DNA of 64,000 bases from Paraburkholderia aromaticivorans (GCF_012689525.1 NZ_CP051514.1:2108001-2172000); one strand, 5' to 3'; shown: positions 20,285-29,735, counted from the stretch's first letter. Notes: generated by a model from the sequence alone, not told the origin. Made by a program: numbers and translations.

Positions 20285-20890
20285 TCACCCGGCCGCAAAA
20301 GCCTGACGGAGCTGTTGGGCGCGTTTGATTTCATCGCTGTGCAGATAAATCGGGGTCGTCGCAATCGATGCGTGACCCAGGTTATCGCGAACCGTTGTGA
20401 GTTCGCCCCGTGTGTCAGTGCCTGTGTGGCATGAGTGTGCCGAGTCCAGTGAGGGCTCGCGCGGCGCAGCTTTTCCGCCAGCACCGGACTGTCGAGCCCG
20501 ACTATCTCGGCCGCCTGCACGAAGAAGCGCCGCATGACCTCCGAACAGGCGTACACCGCTGATGCCGGCCGCACTGTCGAGTCCGAGGCTGCCGATCAGC
20601 GGCGTCTTCGGGTTCCATCGTGCTGGCGAGACCGACAAGCCACGTTCCATCAAATTACGATCCGGCGCTGACCAGGCCATTGGCGGAAGCGCGACCTTGC
20701 CAGCCTTGCTGCCCTTGCCGATCGGGTGCAGCCAGTGATCGCCCTGGGCGTCGGTCTGAATGCCACCAAGCTTTGTGCCGACGAGTTCGCTTGTCCGCAG
20801 GCCGGTCGAATACGCCAGATCCAGTACAAAGCGCAGGCGCTGCGCGGCCGGGGCTCCCATCCGTAGGACCACTCCAGTCCCTCAACGATG
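20285..20890 (-). pseudogene. tyrosine recombinase relic, frameshifted
   Basis: The catalytic half of a XerD/phage-type integrase can be followed across two frames. The first Arg box is DLAYSTGLRTSELVGTKLGG and the beta-hairpin Lys is GKGSKAGKV. The HxxR box appears only in the neighbouring frame (HWTRHTHATQALTHG), and the frame then returns to NLGHASIATTPIYLHSDE with the His and nucleophilic Tyr. At least two indels and loss of the N-terminal arm-binding domain make it inactive. The 5' end abuts a Tn3 transposase relic, suggesting it was cargo of, or hit by, a transposon. Confidence 0.75.
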
Positions 20891-20935
20891 GTGCTCACGA
20901 GCTGCCACTCGCCCCCGGTGAAGGCGTGCGACGTG

Positions 20936-21235
20936 TCCAGCGCGGTCGACCGCGGGCTTGGTCAGATCCGCGATCGTACGTTCGAGTTAAAGCGTCATCG
21001 TGCCAGCGGCCTGAATCTCGTTGTCGCGGCGATCATGTTATGGAACACCGTCTATCTGGAGCGTGCCGTGGCAGCGCTTCGCGCGCAGGGGCACCAAATC
21101 GACGAAGCGCTGCTCAAGCATGTTGCGCCTGTTCACTGGAACCATGTCATCCTGACGGGCGACTACAATTGGCGGCAGAACCGGCGCGTCGAGAAAGGCG
21201 GCTTCAGGCCATTTCGGCCGCCGTCATCGGCTTAG
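20936..21235 (+). pseudogene. Tn3 family transposase, C-terminal relic
   Basis: The translation reads [40 protein letters not shown] and [18 protein letters not shown], the conserved C-terminus of Tn3 family transposases. The catalytic DDE core upstream is missing and no 38 bp terminal repeat was recognised beyond the stop. The fragment sits head-to-head with the integrase relic. Confidence 0.75.
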
Positions 21236-21285
21236 CCCTCCACGGCCGTCGAGGCGTCCACCGCCGCTTATGGCCACCTGTAGAG

Positions 21286-21432
21286 TTATCTACTGCTCAG
21301 CCATACCTGTCCGTCGCACCGCGCGCAAATGGCCAGTTCTCCCGCATGCGACGCGTCCGGCCCCCACACGGTGGCATGGTGTCCACACGCTGCGCACGCA
21401 TAGGTGTAACGATTTTCAGCGAGTATTCCCAT
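21286..21432 (-). CDS. 48-residue zinc-ribbon-like protein
   Basis: A short gene that starts at ATG 21432 behind GGAG (about eight bases upstream) and ends at TAA 21286-21288. The protein begins MGILAENRYTYACAACGHH and ends CARCDGQVWLSSR. It has two CxxC pairs (CAAC and CARC) separated by about 20 residues, the spacing of a small zinc ribbon. No membrane or export signal. I do not know a function; similar tiny zinc-binding proteins occur in many Burkholderiales. Confidence 0.55.
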   Translation of the reverse strand: MGILAENRYTYACAACGHHATVWGPDASHAGELAICARCDGQVWLSSR

Positions 21433-21538
21433 CAACGGTCTCCTAGCCATCGCGCCGGTCGCAACTGTTGAAACCGCCGACGCGTTTACCTCGTCATTTT
21501 CCTCGCTCTATTGAAGTCATCCGCCCCCACCTCTGAAT

Positions 21539-21850
21539 TCATCCTGCCGATTCACCGGAAACACGACAGGTCGCGACTGCAAGGTCGTTGTCCCTGGCGA
21601 ACCGCATCACAAAATTGAATGCGTCGGGACAGACGCACCGCAATTCGTGCGCGATGCGCAGGCATTTAAGATCCTGCTCCACAACCGGTATCGCAAGTCG
21701 CGTGCAGGCGACATGAATGCCGGGGCTGCGCTCTCCAACGAACAGCGTGATAACCCCGGTCAGACGTTCGGCCCAATCGCCGGGCCGGAACAGCTTGCCT
21801 TGCGACGTCACGCCGCGGATCAGGTAACAGTCAATCCCATCGTCACTCAT
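21539..21850 (-). CDS. DUF3579 family protein
   Basis: 103 residues beginning MSDDGIDCYLIRGVTSQGKL and continuing FRPGDWAERLTGVITLF. The IRGVTxxGKxFRPxDWAERLxGV signature identifies DUF3579, a small cytoplasmic family widespread in beta-proteobacteria, usually near 100 residues. The C-terminal FNFVMRFARDNDLAVATCR is also characteristic. The gene appears intact. Function is not established. The tiny CxxC gene lies just over 100 bp downstream on the same strand. Confidence 0.82.
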   Translation of the reverse strand: MSDDGIDCYLIRGVTSQGKLFRPGDWAERLTGVITLFVGERSPGIHVACTRLAIPVVEQDLKCLRIAHELRCVCPDAFNFVMRFARDNDLAVATCRVSGESAG

Positions 21851-22299
21851 GTTGGTGGAATCACCCGCGTGTGCGCCGTCAGGAAGCGGGCTGGATGTTT
21901 GTGTTCGGGCAGTTTGTCCGACGCTGCGTTCGACGTGAGATTGCCGGTCTGGAAGATCATTCTTCCGATTTCACCGGTCTTGAAAATCGTTTTCAGGCGA
22001 GGCCCTTCCATGTCAATCATGCGATTTTAAGAGGGCGAAACCTTCTCAACGCTTTCACCGGCGGTGACTTCTGCTGGGGGTTTTCCATGACTGGAATCAG
22101 CCTTTCCTGAATCAGGTGGCGAAAGATCGACGCAGACCGTAACGCGGCCGTGCTTCGCACCCGGCGACGGTCTGTCTCATGGAAATCCCCTAATCGAAAG
22201 GCTTCGTCGTGAAAGCCGTGAGAAGGATTCATGCTTCCATAATTCCGCCATCGATGCAGACAGGCAGCACCGTGCTGCCGACAATAACGGAGACTATCG
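21851..22299. other. divergent intergenic region upstream of the ABC importer
   Basis: Contains the presumed promoters for the DUF3579 gene and for the importer operon. No gene recognised. A ribosome site, ACGGAG, precedes the importer start at 22300. Confidence 0.45.
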
Positions 22300-23313
22300 A
22301 TGCGACCTAATCTGAGCGTGTTTCGCCAACTTGCTCTTGCTTCCAGCCTGGTGTTCAGCCTTGCCTCGCAACACGCGACGGCTGCCGACACCGGGAAGAT
22401 CACGATCATGGTCGGGGGCATCACGAAGCTGATCTATCTCCCGGCGCGCCTGACTGAACAGCTTGGCTACTTCAAGGACGAGGGGCTCGATGTCGAACTG
22501 CTGTCGCAGCCGGCCGGTGTCGATGCGGAGAACGAACTGCTGGCCGGCGCCGTCCAGGGCGTCGTCGGCTTCTACGACCACACGATCGACCTCCAGACCA
22601 AGGGCAAGGAAGTCAAGGCGATTGTCGTGTTCGGTCAGGTGCCAGGCGAAGTCGAAATGGTGTCGACCAAAGCTGCCGATACGGTCAAATCCATGGCCGA
22701 CGTCAAAGGCAAGACGCTCGGCGTGACGGGCCTGGGTTCGTCGACCAGCTTCCTGACGCAATACCTCGCCGGACAGCACGGTATCCAGTCGACGGAATAC
22801 ACGATGCTACCGGTGGGTGCTGATGCCAGCTTCATCGCGGCGATCAAACAAAGCCGTATCGACGCTGGCATGACCACGGAGCCCACGGTGTCGGCATTAC
22901 TGAAATCCGGCGAGGCGAAAGTGCTCGTCGACATGCGCTCGGTCGAGGGCACGAAGGCGGCGCTCGGCGGCACCTACCCCGCATCGAGTCTCTACGTGCA
23001 GGCCGCGTGGGCCGATTCGCACAAGGCTGAAGCCGCCAAACTCGCGCATGCCTTCGTTCGCACGATGCAATTCATCCACACGCATAGCGCGGAAGAGATT
23101 GCGGCGAAGATGCCCGACGACTATCAGAAGGACAAGCAGCTTTACGTGAGCGCCCTGAAGGCGTCGTTGCCGATGTACACGGTCGACGGCAAGATGCCGG
23201 CTGATGGTCCGGCGACTGTGCTCAAGGTGCTCTCGGCGTTCAACCCGTCCGTCAAGGGCAAGCATGTCGAACTGGGCAAAACCTACACCAACGAGTTTGT
23301 CGGCTCGAAATAG
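22300..23313 (+). CDS. ABC importer periplasmic binding protein, nitrate/sulfonate/thiamine-precursor type
   Basis: 337 residues with signal peptide MRPNLSVFRQLALASSLVFS ending ASQHATAA. The mature protein begins KITIMVGGITKLIYLPARLT and continues QLGYFKDEGLDVELLSQPAG, the start of NMT1/SsuA-like binding proteins. GKTLGVTGLGSSTSFLTQYL follows in the second lobe. It delivers an unidentified substrate to the ATPase and permease encoded immediately downstream. SsuA/TauA/NrtA-like proteins bind sulfonates, nitrate or heterocyclic precursors, and the exact ligand cannot be read from sequence. A long hairpin follows the stop before the ATPase gene. Confidence 0.88.
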   Translation: MRPNLSVFRQLALASSLVFSLASQHATAADTGKITIMVGGITKLIYLPARLTEQLGYFKDEGLDVELLSQPAGVDAENELLAGAVQGVVGFYDHTIDLQTKGKEVKAIVVFGQVPGEVEMVSTKAADTVKSMADVKGKTLGVTGLGSSTSFLTQYLAGQHGIQSTEYTMLPVGADASFIAAIKQSRIDAGMTTEPTVSALLKSGEAKVLVDMRSVEGTKAALGGTYPASSLYVQAAWADSHKAEAAKLAHAFVRTMQFIHTHSAEEIAAKMPDDYQKDKQLYVSALKASLPMYTVDGKMPADGPATVLKVLSAFNPSVKGKHVELGKTYTNEFVGSK

Positions 23314-23321
23314 GTCGCTGG

Positions 23322-23362
23322 CGCAGGCACAACGGACGCCATTGGTGTCCGTTGTGCCTGCG
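23322..23362 (+). promoter_or_regulatory. intra-operon hairpin after the binding-protein gene
   Basis: A perfect 16 bp inverted repeat (23322-23337 CGCAGGCACAACGGAC with its complement at 23347-23362) lies around a 9-base centre that can add three more pairs. No full U tract follows. This is the pattern of processing or attenuation stems that let a binding protein be made in excess over its membrane partners. Confidence 0.65.
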
Positions 23363-23402
23363 GGTTTGTTTGCGCCTCAGATTATCCAAATGGATGTACT
23401 TC

Positions 23403-24200
23403 ATGAACCATGTAGTTTCCAGGGACGTACCCGCGATCGAATTCAGCTCGGTATCGTGCCGCTTCGTGAGCCACGATGGCAAGGCGACCGTCGCGTTGCG
23501 CAACTTCAGCATGTCCGTCGCCAAAGGTGAGTTCGTCGCGGTGGTCGGGCCGACCGGTTGTGGCAAATCGACGACGCTCAGCATGATCACCGGCCTGCTC
23601 AAGCCGACCACCGGCGAAGTGCGTGTGATGGGCGCACCGGTTGATGGCATCGATCCACGCATCGGCTTTGTGTTTCAGGCCGACGCAGTGTTTCCCTGGC
23701 GCTCGGTGCTCGACAACGTGGCGGCTGGCCCGCTGTATCGCGGCCGCTCGAAATCCGCCGCGTACGACGAGGCGAACGAATGGCTGCGCCGCGTCGGGCT
23801 GGAGAAGTTTGGCAAGCATTATCCGCATCAACTGTCGGGCGGCATGCGCAAGCGCATCGCACTCGCGCAGACTTTCATCAACAAGCCGGAAATCCTGCTG
23901 ATGGACGAGCCGTTTTCCGCGCTCGACATGCAGACCCGCACGCTGATGCAGGATGAGCTGCTGCAGTTGTGGTCGGCCAATGCGGGCTCGGTGGTGTTCG
24001 TCACGCACGATCTCGAAGAAGCCATTGCGCTGGCCGACCGGGTGTTCGTGCTGAGTGCGCGGCCCGCGACGCTGAAAAAGGTCTACGAAATCGATCTGCC
24101 ACGTCCACGCATCACCTCGGAGGTTCGCTACGAGCCGCGTTTTATCGAGATCTCCCGCGATATCTGGCACGACCTGCGAGAAGAAGTACAGATCGCATGA
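23403..24200 (+). CDS. ABC importer ATPase (SsuB/TauB/NrtD-like)
   Basis: 265 residues from ATG 23403; an in-frame ATG at 23394 is an alternative. The Walker A motif GPTGCGKST is near residue 49, the Q-loop near VFQADAVFPWRS, the signature LSGGMRKR, Walker B ILLMDEPFSALD, and the switch His in VFVTHDLEEAIALADRV. These features and the length are standard for NrtD/SsuB ATPases. It energises the importer from the cytoplasmic face. Its stop overlaps the permease start (ATGA at 24197-24200), so the two are translationally coupled. Confidence 0.93.
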   Translation: MNHVVSRDVPAIEFSSVSCRFVSHDGKATVALRNFSMSVAKGEFVAVVGPTGCGKSTTLSMITGLLKPTTGEVRVMGAPVDGIDPRIGFVFQADAVFPWRSVLDNVAAGPLYRGRSKSAAYDEANEWLRRVGLEKFGKHYPHQLSGGMRKRIALAQTFINKPEILLMDEPFSALDMQTRTLMQDELLQLWSANAGSVVFVTHDLEEAIALADRVFVLSARPATLKKVYEIDLPRPRITSEVRYEPRFIEISRDIWHDLREEVQIA

Positions 24201-25087
24201 CACAAACCCAGCTTCTAAAAACACTCATGGCAACCTCTGAATACATGGCCGAAGCAGGCATCGACGCTACCTCGCTGGCCGCAGTTGAACGAATCGCACA
24301 GCGACGGCTGCGCCAACGGCGCGCGCTGATCATCGGCTTGCGTGTCCTGGTATTGGTGGTCGTGCTCGGCGGATGGGAGATCGGCGGGCGGACCAAGTGG
24401 ATCGATCCATTCTTCTTCTCGATGCCGTCGCTGATCTTCCAGCAGATCGTGGACTGGTTCGTGAACGGCACGTCGCAAGGCCCGTTGCTGGTGCAGGTAT
24501 GGGTCACGCTCGAGGAAACATTTCTCGGGTTTCTGATCGGTTCGATTGGCGGTATCGTCTGTGGCGTTGTGCTCGGTCGCAACAAGCTGCTCTCCGACGT
24601 GTTCAGCCTCTACATCCAGATCGCGAATTCAATTCCCCGCGTTGTCCTCGGTTCCATTTTCGTCATTGCGCTTGGCCTCGGGATGGCATCGAAGGTGGCA
24701 CTGGCCGTCGTGATGGTCTTTTTCGTCGTGTTCGGCAACGCCTTCCAGGGCGTACGGGAAGCTGACCGCTACATGATCGCGAATGCGCAGATCCTGGGCG
24801 CATCGAAGCGTCAACTGACCACCACAGTTGTGATTCCTTCCGCACTGTCGTGGATTCTCGCCAGCCTGCACGTGAGCTTCGGCTTCGCCCTGGTTGGCGC
24901 TGTGGTTGGCGAGTTTCTCGGCTCCAAGCAGGGCATTGGTCTGCTGATCTCGACCGCGCAGGGCGCATTTAACGCCAGTGGCGTGTTTGCAGCGATGATC
25001 GTGCTCGCGGTAGTCGCCCTTACTGCGGACTATCTGCTTACCACGCTGGAAAAGCGCCTGCTCAAATGGAGGCCAGCTGCGTTCTGA
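24197..25087 (+). CDS. ABC importer permease (SsuC/TauC/NrtB-like)
   Basis: 296 residues with six or seven membrane segments, starting after a charged N-terminal tail (LRVLVLVVVLGGWEIGG is the first). The cytoplasmic EAA loop is recognisable around MIANAQILGASKRQLTTTVVIPSAL, which contacts the ATPase. The binding-protein-dependent transport domain fills the C-terminal two thirds. It overlaps the ATPase gene by 4 bp and is followed after 100 bp by the two-component genes on the same strand, so uptake and sensing may share a transcript. Confidence 0.92.
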   Translation: MTQTQLLKTLMATSEYMAEAGIDATSLAAVERIAQRRLRQRRALIIGLRVLVLVVVLGGWEIGGRTKWIDPFFFSMPSLIFQQIVDWFVNGTSQGPLLVQVWVTLEETFLGFLIGSIGGIVCGVVLGRNKLLSDVFSLYIQIANSIPRVVLGSIFVIALGLGMASKVALAVVMVFFVVFGNAFQGVREADRYMIANAQILGASKRQLTTTVVIPSALSWILASLHVSFGFALVGAVVGEFLGSKQGIGLLISTAQGAFNASGVFAAMIVLAVVALTADYLLTTLEKRLLKWRPAAF

Positions 25088-25877
25088 GCGTCAGCAGGCG
25101 GAAGGTTGCGCTTGCGATGAGCCAGGAGAAGGAAACGACTAGTGCTGGTCGCAGTTACGGCACGCGCGTAAGGTCCCGGGAGTCGACAATGATGCATAGC
25201 CTGCGTGTGCGCCTGCTCGGGTGGCTGTTGGTGCCGGTCGCCGCGTTTGTACTCGTCACTGGCATGACGGCATATGACGCGGCTCGCGAGACTGCCTGCC
25301 TTCTGCAGGACAACGCATTGCTCGCATCAGCGCGCATTATCGGCGAGGAAGTCAATTGGGAAAATGGCGTGCTGGTTGCCAGGATTCCGCCCGCGGCGCT
25401 CGAGATGTTCGAGTCGCCGGAGCAGGACCAGGTGTTCTACAAGGTGGTCAAGGGTGGTGCGGGCCTGCTCGGCGGCAATCCCGACCTGGCCTTCCCTGCG
25501 CAGGCAACACCGGGGCCCGTGTTTTACGACACGGCGCTTGATGGTCGGCCCATTCGCGCGGTCGCTTACGCGCGTGAACTCTACGACTCCGGCGCGACCG
25601 AGCCGGTTACAGTTATCGTGGCCAAGACGCAGGCATCGTACCGGGCCATGCTGCTGACACTGTGGCGTCCCCAGTTAGTCCGGCAGGCTCTGATGCTGGC
25701 ACTCGTGCTAGCACTTGTCCTGCTCGGGCTGACCTTTGAATTGCGACCGCTTGTCAGACTGAAGGATGACGTCGCCGATCGCGACGCGTTGCAACTCGTG
25801 CCTGTGCGGGTCGAGCGCCTGCCTTCCGAGTTGCGCCCTGTCGTCGACGCGATCAATCAGTGTATCGCGCGCCTTAA

Positions 25878-27042
25878 GGCTACGCTGAAAAAGGTCAACG
25901 GCATTGGTCGCTCAATCGTTAGATGTGCATGAAACAACAGACCCTTGCGATGGCGGCCGATCAAGGCGCCGGATTTGAACAGTACCGTCGGCCAACCAAA
26001 CGCGATGTGTTCCTTGAGACGATGGAGCAGATCGTGCCGTGGGCGCAGTTGTGCGAGGTTGTCGAGCCGTACTATCCGAAGGGTCAGGGCGGTCGCCCGC
26101 CAGTGGGTCTGGAGCGCATGCTGCGCATGCACTTTCTGCAGCACTGGTTCAACCTGGCCGATGAAGCCTGCGAGGAAGCGCTGCTGGATAGCACCGCATT
26201 GCGGCGATTCGTCGGCATTGACCTGGGGCGCGAGCGCGTTCCTGATGGTACGACGCTCTTGAAGTTCCGGCGGCTGCTGGAGCGCAACAAGCTCGGCGAG
26301 CAATTGTTCGCCAAGGTCGGCGAGGTACTGCAAGGGCGCGGACTGAAGGTAGGCAGCGGCACCATCGTGGATGCCACCATCATCGGTGCGCCGAGTTCCA
26401 CAAAGAATGCGGACAAGGCGCGAGATCCCGAAATGCATCAGACGAGGAAGGGCCAGCAGTGGTACTTCGGCATGAAGTTGCACATCGGTGTGGATAGCCA
26501 GACGGGTCTGGCACACAGCGCGGTAGTGACAGCGGCGAACGTGCACGACAAGCATCCGCTGCCGGCGCTGCTGCATGGCGGCGAGCAGCGTGTGTACGGT
26601 GACAGCGCCTATGCGAGCCAGAAGGAACTCATCGCCAGCAAGGCGCCGAAAGCCAAGGACTTCACCAACCAGCGTGTGCGCAATCGCAGTGGTGAAGTCG
26701 ATGAAGCCAGGCGCTCGAAAAACCGCAGCAAGTCGAAGATTCGTGCCCGGGTCGAACACGTCTTTGCGGTGGTCAAGCGGCTGTGGGGGTTCGGCAAGGT
26801 GCGCTATCGCGGCCTCGCGAAGAACGCCACGCGCGCCTTTACCACACTCGCGCTGGCCAACATCTACATGAGCCGCACGCGGCTGATGGCACAGCTGCGT
26901 CCATGAGTAGCCAAAGTGGGTCGAGAGACCCGCTTGCAAGGCCCTTCAGGGCCAGAAAATCGAACCAGTCGGGTCGCTGATCTCGCATTCCGAAATTCAG
27001 CGACAAGCTGTTGGCGAAAACGCTGGCTTCTTCAGCGTAGCC
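25878..27042 (+). mobile_element. IS5 family (IS5 subgroup) insertion sequence
   Basis: A 1165 bp element with terminal repeats GGCTACGCTGAA (25878-25889) and TTCAGCGTAGCC (27031-27042). The flanks are TTAA (25874-25877) and CTAA (27043-27046), a near-perfect YTAR duplication with one mismatch. It lies in the same orientation as the kinase gene it interrupts. Confidence 0.88.
25923..26906 (+). CDS. IS5 family transposase
   Basis: A 327-residue DDE transposase with an intact frame; ATG 25929 is an alternative start. Motifs are the N-terminal DUF772-like region (PYYPKGQGGRPPVGLERMLR), GTIVDATIIGAPSSTKN (first Asp), QWYFGMKLHIGVDSQTGL, VYGDSAYASQKE (second Asp) and RARVEHVFAVVKRLWGF (Glu). The combination is diagnostic of the IS5 subgroup. 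It is likely functional. Confidence 0.94.
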   Translation: MCMKQQTLAMAADQGAGFEQYRRPTKRDVFLETMEQIVPWAQLCEVVEPYYPKGQGGRPPVGLERMLRMHFLQHWFNLADEACEEALLDSTALRRFVGIDLGRERVPDGTTLLKFRRLLERNKLGEQLFAKVGEVLQGRGLKVGSGTIVDATIIGAPSSTKNADKARDPEMHQTRKGQQWYFGMKLHIGVDSQTGLAHSAVVTAANVHDKHPLPALLHGGEQRVYGDSAYASQKELIASKAPKAKDFTNQRVRNRSGEVDEARRSKNRSKSKIRARVEHVFAVVKRLWGFGKVRYRGLAKNATRAFTTLALANIYMSRTRLMAQLRP

Positions 27043-27738
27043 CTAAACTGCATGCGACGACACAGCGCAAATTCATTGCGGACGCCGCGCACCAGTTGCG
27101 TACCCCCCTTGCGCTGCTGGGAGCACAGATCGAGTGCGCCCGCCCGTGCGGCCATTGCGGACCGCTGCTCACCGAAGCGCTGGCGGGAATACGTCGCAGC
27201 AGCGGGAAGATGACCGAAATGACCAACCAGCTGCTGCTGCTGGCACAGGCCGAGTCGTCTCCGTCTGGCCGTACTCCGCTCAGGGTCGACGTGGCCGCTG
27301 TCGTCTCACGCGTACTGGAAGAACTGGTTGTCGCCGCGCAGCGACGCCAGATCGATCTCGGCGCGGAGTTCAGCGGGACGGTGTCCGTCCCAGGCAGCGA
27401 AACCCTATTGACGGCGCTCGTGACGAATCTGGTCGATAACGCGATCCGTTACACGCAGAAGGGCGGAAGGGTTACCGCTCTGTGCCGCGAGGAAGGCGAC
27501 GAAGTTGTACTGCAGGTTGTCGACAACGGTCCCGGCATTCCGGCCGAGGTGCGTGCCCATGTGTTCGAACGTTTCTATCGCGGAGCGACTGACATCGAAG
27601 GGACGGGTCTGGGCCTGTCAATCGTGCGTGAAATCGCGCATTCGCACGGTGGAACGGTCGCATTGAGGCCGCACGCGGAGCATGTGGGCCTAGTCGTCAC
27701 GGTCCGCTTGCCGAGATGGCGTGATTGAGGAAGACGCA

Positions 27739-28413
27739 ATGAAATTGCTACTGGTAGAAGACAACATTGAGCTCGCGCACTGGATTGTCAATCTGTTGCG
27801 CCAGGAGAACTTCGCGGTCGACTGTGCCCCTGACGGTGAACGCGCGGATGGAATGCTGACGACGCAACGCTATGACGTGGTGCTGCTTGACCTCCGGTTG
27901 CCACGAATGGACGGCAAGGAGGTGCTGGCCAGACTACGCCGCCGCGGCGACAAGGTGCCGGTGTTGATGCTGACTGCGCATGGTTCGACCGAAGACAAGG
28001 TTGACTGTTTCAGTGCGGGTGCCGACGACTATGTTGTCAAGCCGTTCGAAGCACGTGAGCTGGTCGCGCGCATCAAGGCGCTGATCCGCCGGCAATCAGG
28101 TGGAATGTCTTCGCGTCTCACCTGCGGCGACCTGCAATACATATCCGATACGCGGGAGTTTGTTCACCACGACATCCCCCTCGCGTTGCGGCGCCGCGAG
28201 CACACCGTCCTCGAAACGCTGATGTTGCGACAGGGCAAGACAGTCTCGAAAACCATGCTGATGGAAAGCGTGTTCAGTCTGGATGACGAACCGAGCGCAG
28301 ACGCCATCGACATCTACATCCACCGTTTGCGCAAACATCTCGTGCACTCCAGCGCACAGATCATGACGCTGCGGGGCCTGGGCTATATCCTCCGGCAGAG
28401 GGATCCGGAATAA
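27739..28413 (+). CDS. OmpR/TctD-type response regulator
   Basis: 224 residues from ATG 27739, preceded by GAGGAAG. The receiver domain has the acidic pair E7-D8, phospho-acceptor D51 (VVLLDLRLPRMDG), a conserved Thr in LMLTAHG, and the Lys in VVKPFEARE. The winged-helix domain ends with DAIDIYIHRLRKHL and MTLRGLGYILR. Its partner kinase gene ends 10 bp upstream but is disrupted, so this regulator is effectively orphaned unless another kinase phosphorylates it. Position suggests control of the importer and perhaps of the downstream porin. Confidence 0.93.
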   Translation: MKLLLVEDNIELAHWIVNLLRQENFAVDCAPDGERADGMLTTQRYDVVLLDLRLPRMDGKEVLARLRRRGDKVPVLMLTAHGSTEDKVDCFSAGADDYVVKPFEARELVARIKALIRRQSGGMSSRLTCGDLQYISDTREFVHHDIPLALRRREHTVLETLMLRQGKTVSKTMLMESVFSLDDEPSADAIDIYIHRLRKHLVHSSAQIMTLRGLGYILRQRDPE

Positions 28414-28607
28414 CGGGGAGAATCGCTGCCACGTACATCAGTGAATACACTTAGTTGTGCAAAAGGTACGGGAAAGGAGCGTGAAGGATTGGGGTAACTA
28501 GGATTGCGTTCATTGGCGTACCGGAGCGGATATCCGGCCAGACGGGCTGCACCAGCCGCAAACAGAAAAAAAGCAGATTTTCAACGCAGCAACTTGAGGA
28601 GACGATC

Positions 28608-29735
28608 TTGAAGAAAAAGTACCTTACCCTGGCAGTCGCAGCAGGGGCGTTTGGGGCGAGCGGCGCGTACGCGCAGTCGAGCGTGCAACTCTACGGCCTA
28701 ATGGATTTGAGCGTGCCGACCTATCAGTCGCACGCGAACGCGAACGGCGATCATGTCATCGGCATGGGTATCGGCGGCGAACCCTGGTTCAGCGGAAGCC
28801 GCTGGGGCCTGAAGGGCGCTGAAGATATCGGTGCGGGTTCGAAGATCATTTTCCGGCTTGAAAGCGAATACGTTGTCGCCAACGGCCAGATGGAGGATCC
28901 GGGCCAGATCTTCGACCGTGACGCATGGGTGGGTATCGAGAACGACACGTTCGGCAAGATCACGGCAGGTTTCCAGAACACGATAGCGCGCGACGCATCG
29001 ACGATCTATGGCGACCCGTACGGCTCGGCTCGCCTGACGACGGAAGAGGGCGGCTGGACCAATGCGAATAACTTCAAGCAGATGATTTTCTACGCGGCCA
29101 GCGCGACCGGCACACGTTATAACAACGGCGTGGCATGGAAGAAACTGTTCGACAATGGCATTTTCGCCAGCGCAGGTTACGCATTTGGCAACTCGACGAG
29201 CTTCGGTTCCAACTCCAACTACCAGGCAGCACTCGGGTATAACGGCGGGCAGTTCGACGTGTCGGGCTTCTATAGCCATGTGAATCGCGCCGGTATCACG
29301 AACCAGACGTTCTCGGTGGGCGGCAACTATCAGTTCGGTATTTTGCGCGCGAACGCGGGTTACTTCCGTTACCTGGGCAATCAGGGTGCGCTCGGCCAAC
29401 GTCAGGACAACGCCTGGACGGCGTCGCTCAAGCTGTCCCCCAAGGGGCCGTTCGATTATGAGCTCGGCTATCAGCAGATGCGCGTGAAGAACGCCGCTTA
29501 CAATGCGGACGGCGATATCCCCAACGCGAACATCGGCGCTTTCGATCCGACGTCGGGCCTCCACAACGGTTACAAGGAAACGCTGTACTGGTCGGCGTTC
29601 TATCATCTGTCCAAGCGTACCGAAGTCTATCTGGCCGGCGACTACATGAGGCTTCATGGCGGCTATACGGTCGGAAGCACGTTTGGCGCGACCAACCAGC
29701 TTGAACTGACGACAGGCGTGCGCACCCGCTTCTGA
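28608..29735 (+). CDS. OmpC-like trimeric porin
   Basis: 375 residues from a TTG start at 28608, supported by AGGAG seven bases upstream and by the immediate signal peptide KKKYLTLAVAAGAFGASGAYA. The mature protein starts QSSVQLYGLMDLSV, the Burkholderia porin hallmark, has SRWGLKGAEDIGAGSKIIFR, and ends with a C-terminal Phe (TTGVRTRF) as needed for outer-membrane assembly. It forms a general diffusion channel, possibly tuned to the substrate of the upstream importer. The gene is intact, unlike the porin relics at 12544 and 63200, and has its own terminator. Confidence 0.93.
   Translation: MKKKYLTLAVAAGAFGASGAYAQSSVQLYGLMDLSVPTYQSHANANGDHVIGMGIGGEPWFSGSRWGLKGAEDIGAGSKIIFRLESEYVVANGQMEDPGQIFDRDAWVGIENDTFGKITAGFQNTIARDASTIYGDPYGSARLTTEEGGWTNANNFKQMIFYAASATGTRYNNGVAWKKLFDNGIFASAGYAFGNSTSFGSNSNYQAALGYNGGQFDVSGFYSHVNRAGITNQTFSVGGNYQFGILRANAGYFRYLGNQGALGQRQDNAWTASLKLSPKGPFDYELGYQQMRVKNAAYNADGDIPNANIGAFDPTSGLHNGYKETLYWSAFYHLSKRTEVYLAGDYMRLHGGYTVGSTFGATNQLELTTGVRTRF

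Larger units (their letters stand above)
25189..27728 (+). pseudogene. TctE-like sensor histidine kinase split by an IS5 element
   Basis: The N-terminal part (start 25189 behind GGGAG; MMHSLRVRLLGWLLVPVAAF) has one membrane segment, a periplasmic sensor region typical of TctE-type kinases (YDSGATEPVTVIVAKTQ) and a second membrane segment (LALVLALVLLGLTFEL). It ends at the IS left end, 25878. After the IS (27043) the frame resumes with RKFIADAAHQLRTPLALLGA (H box), LVTNLVDNAIRYTQ (N box), VDNGPGIP and GTGLGLSIV, ending at 27728. Removing the IS and one TTAA copy restores a single frame (RLKLHATTQRKFIADAAHQ). The kinase is therefore inactivated between the linker and the H box. Confidence 0.9.
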
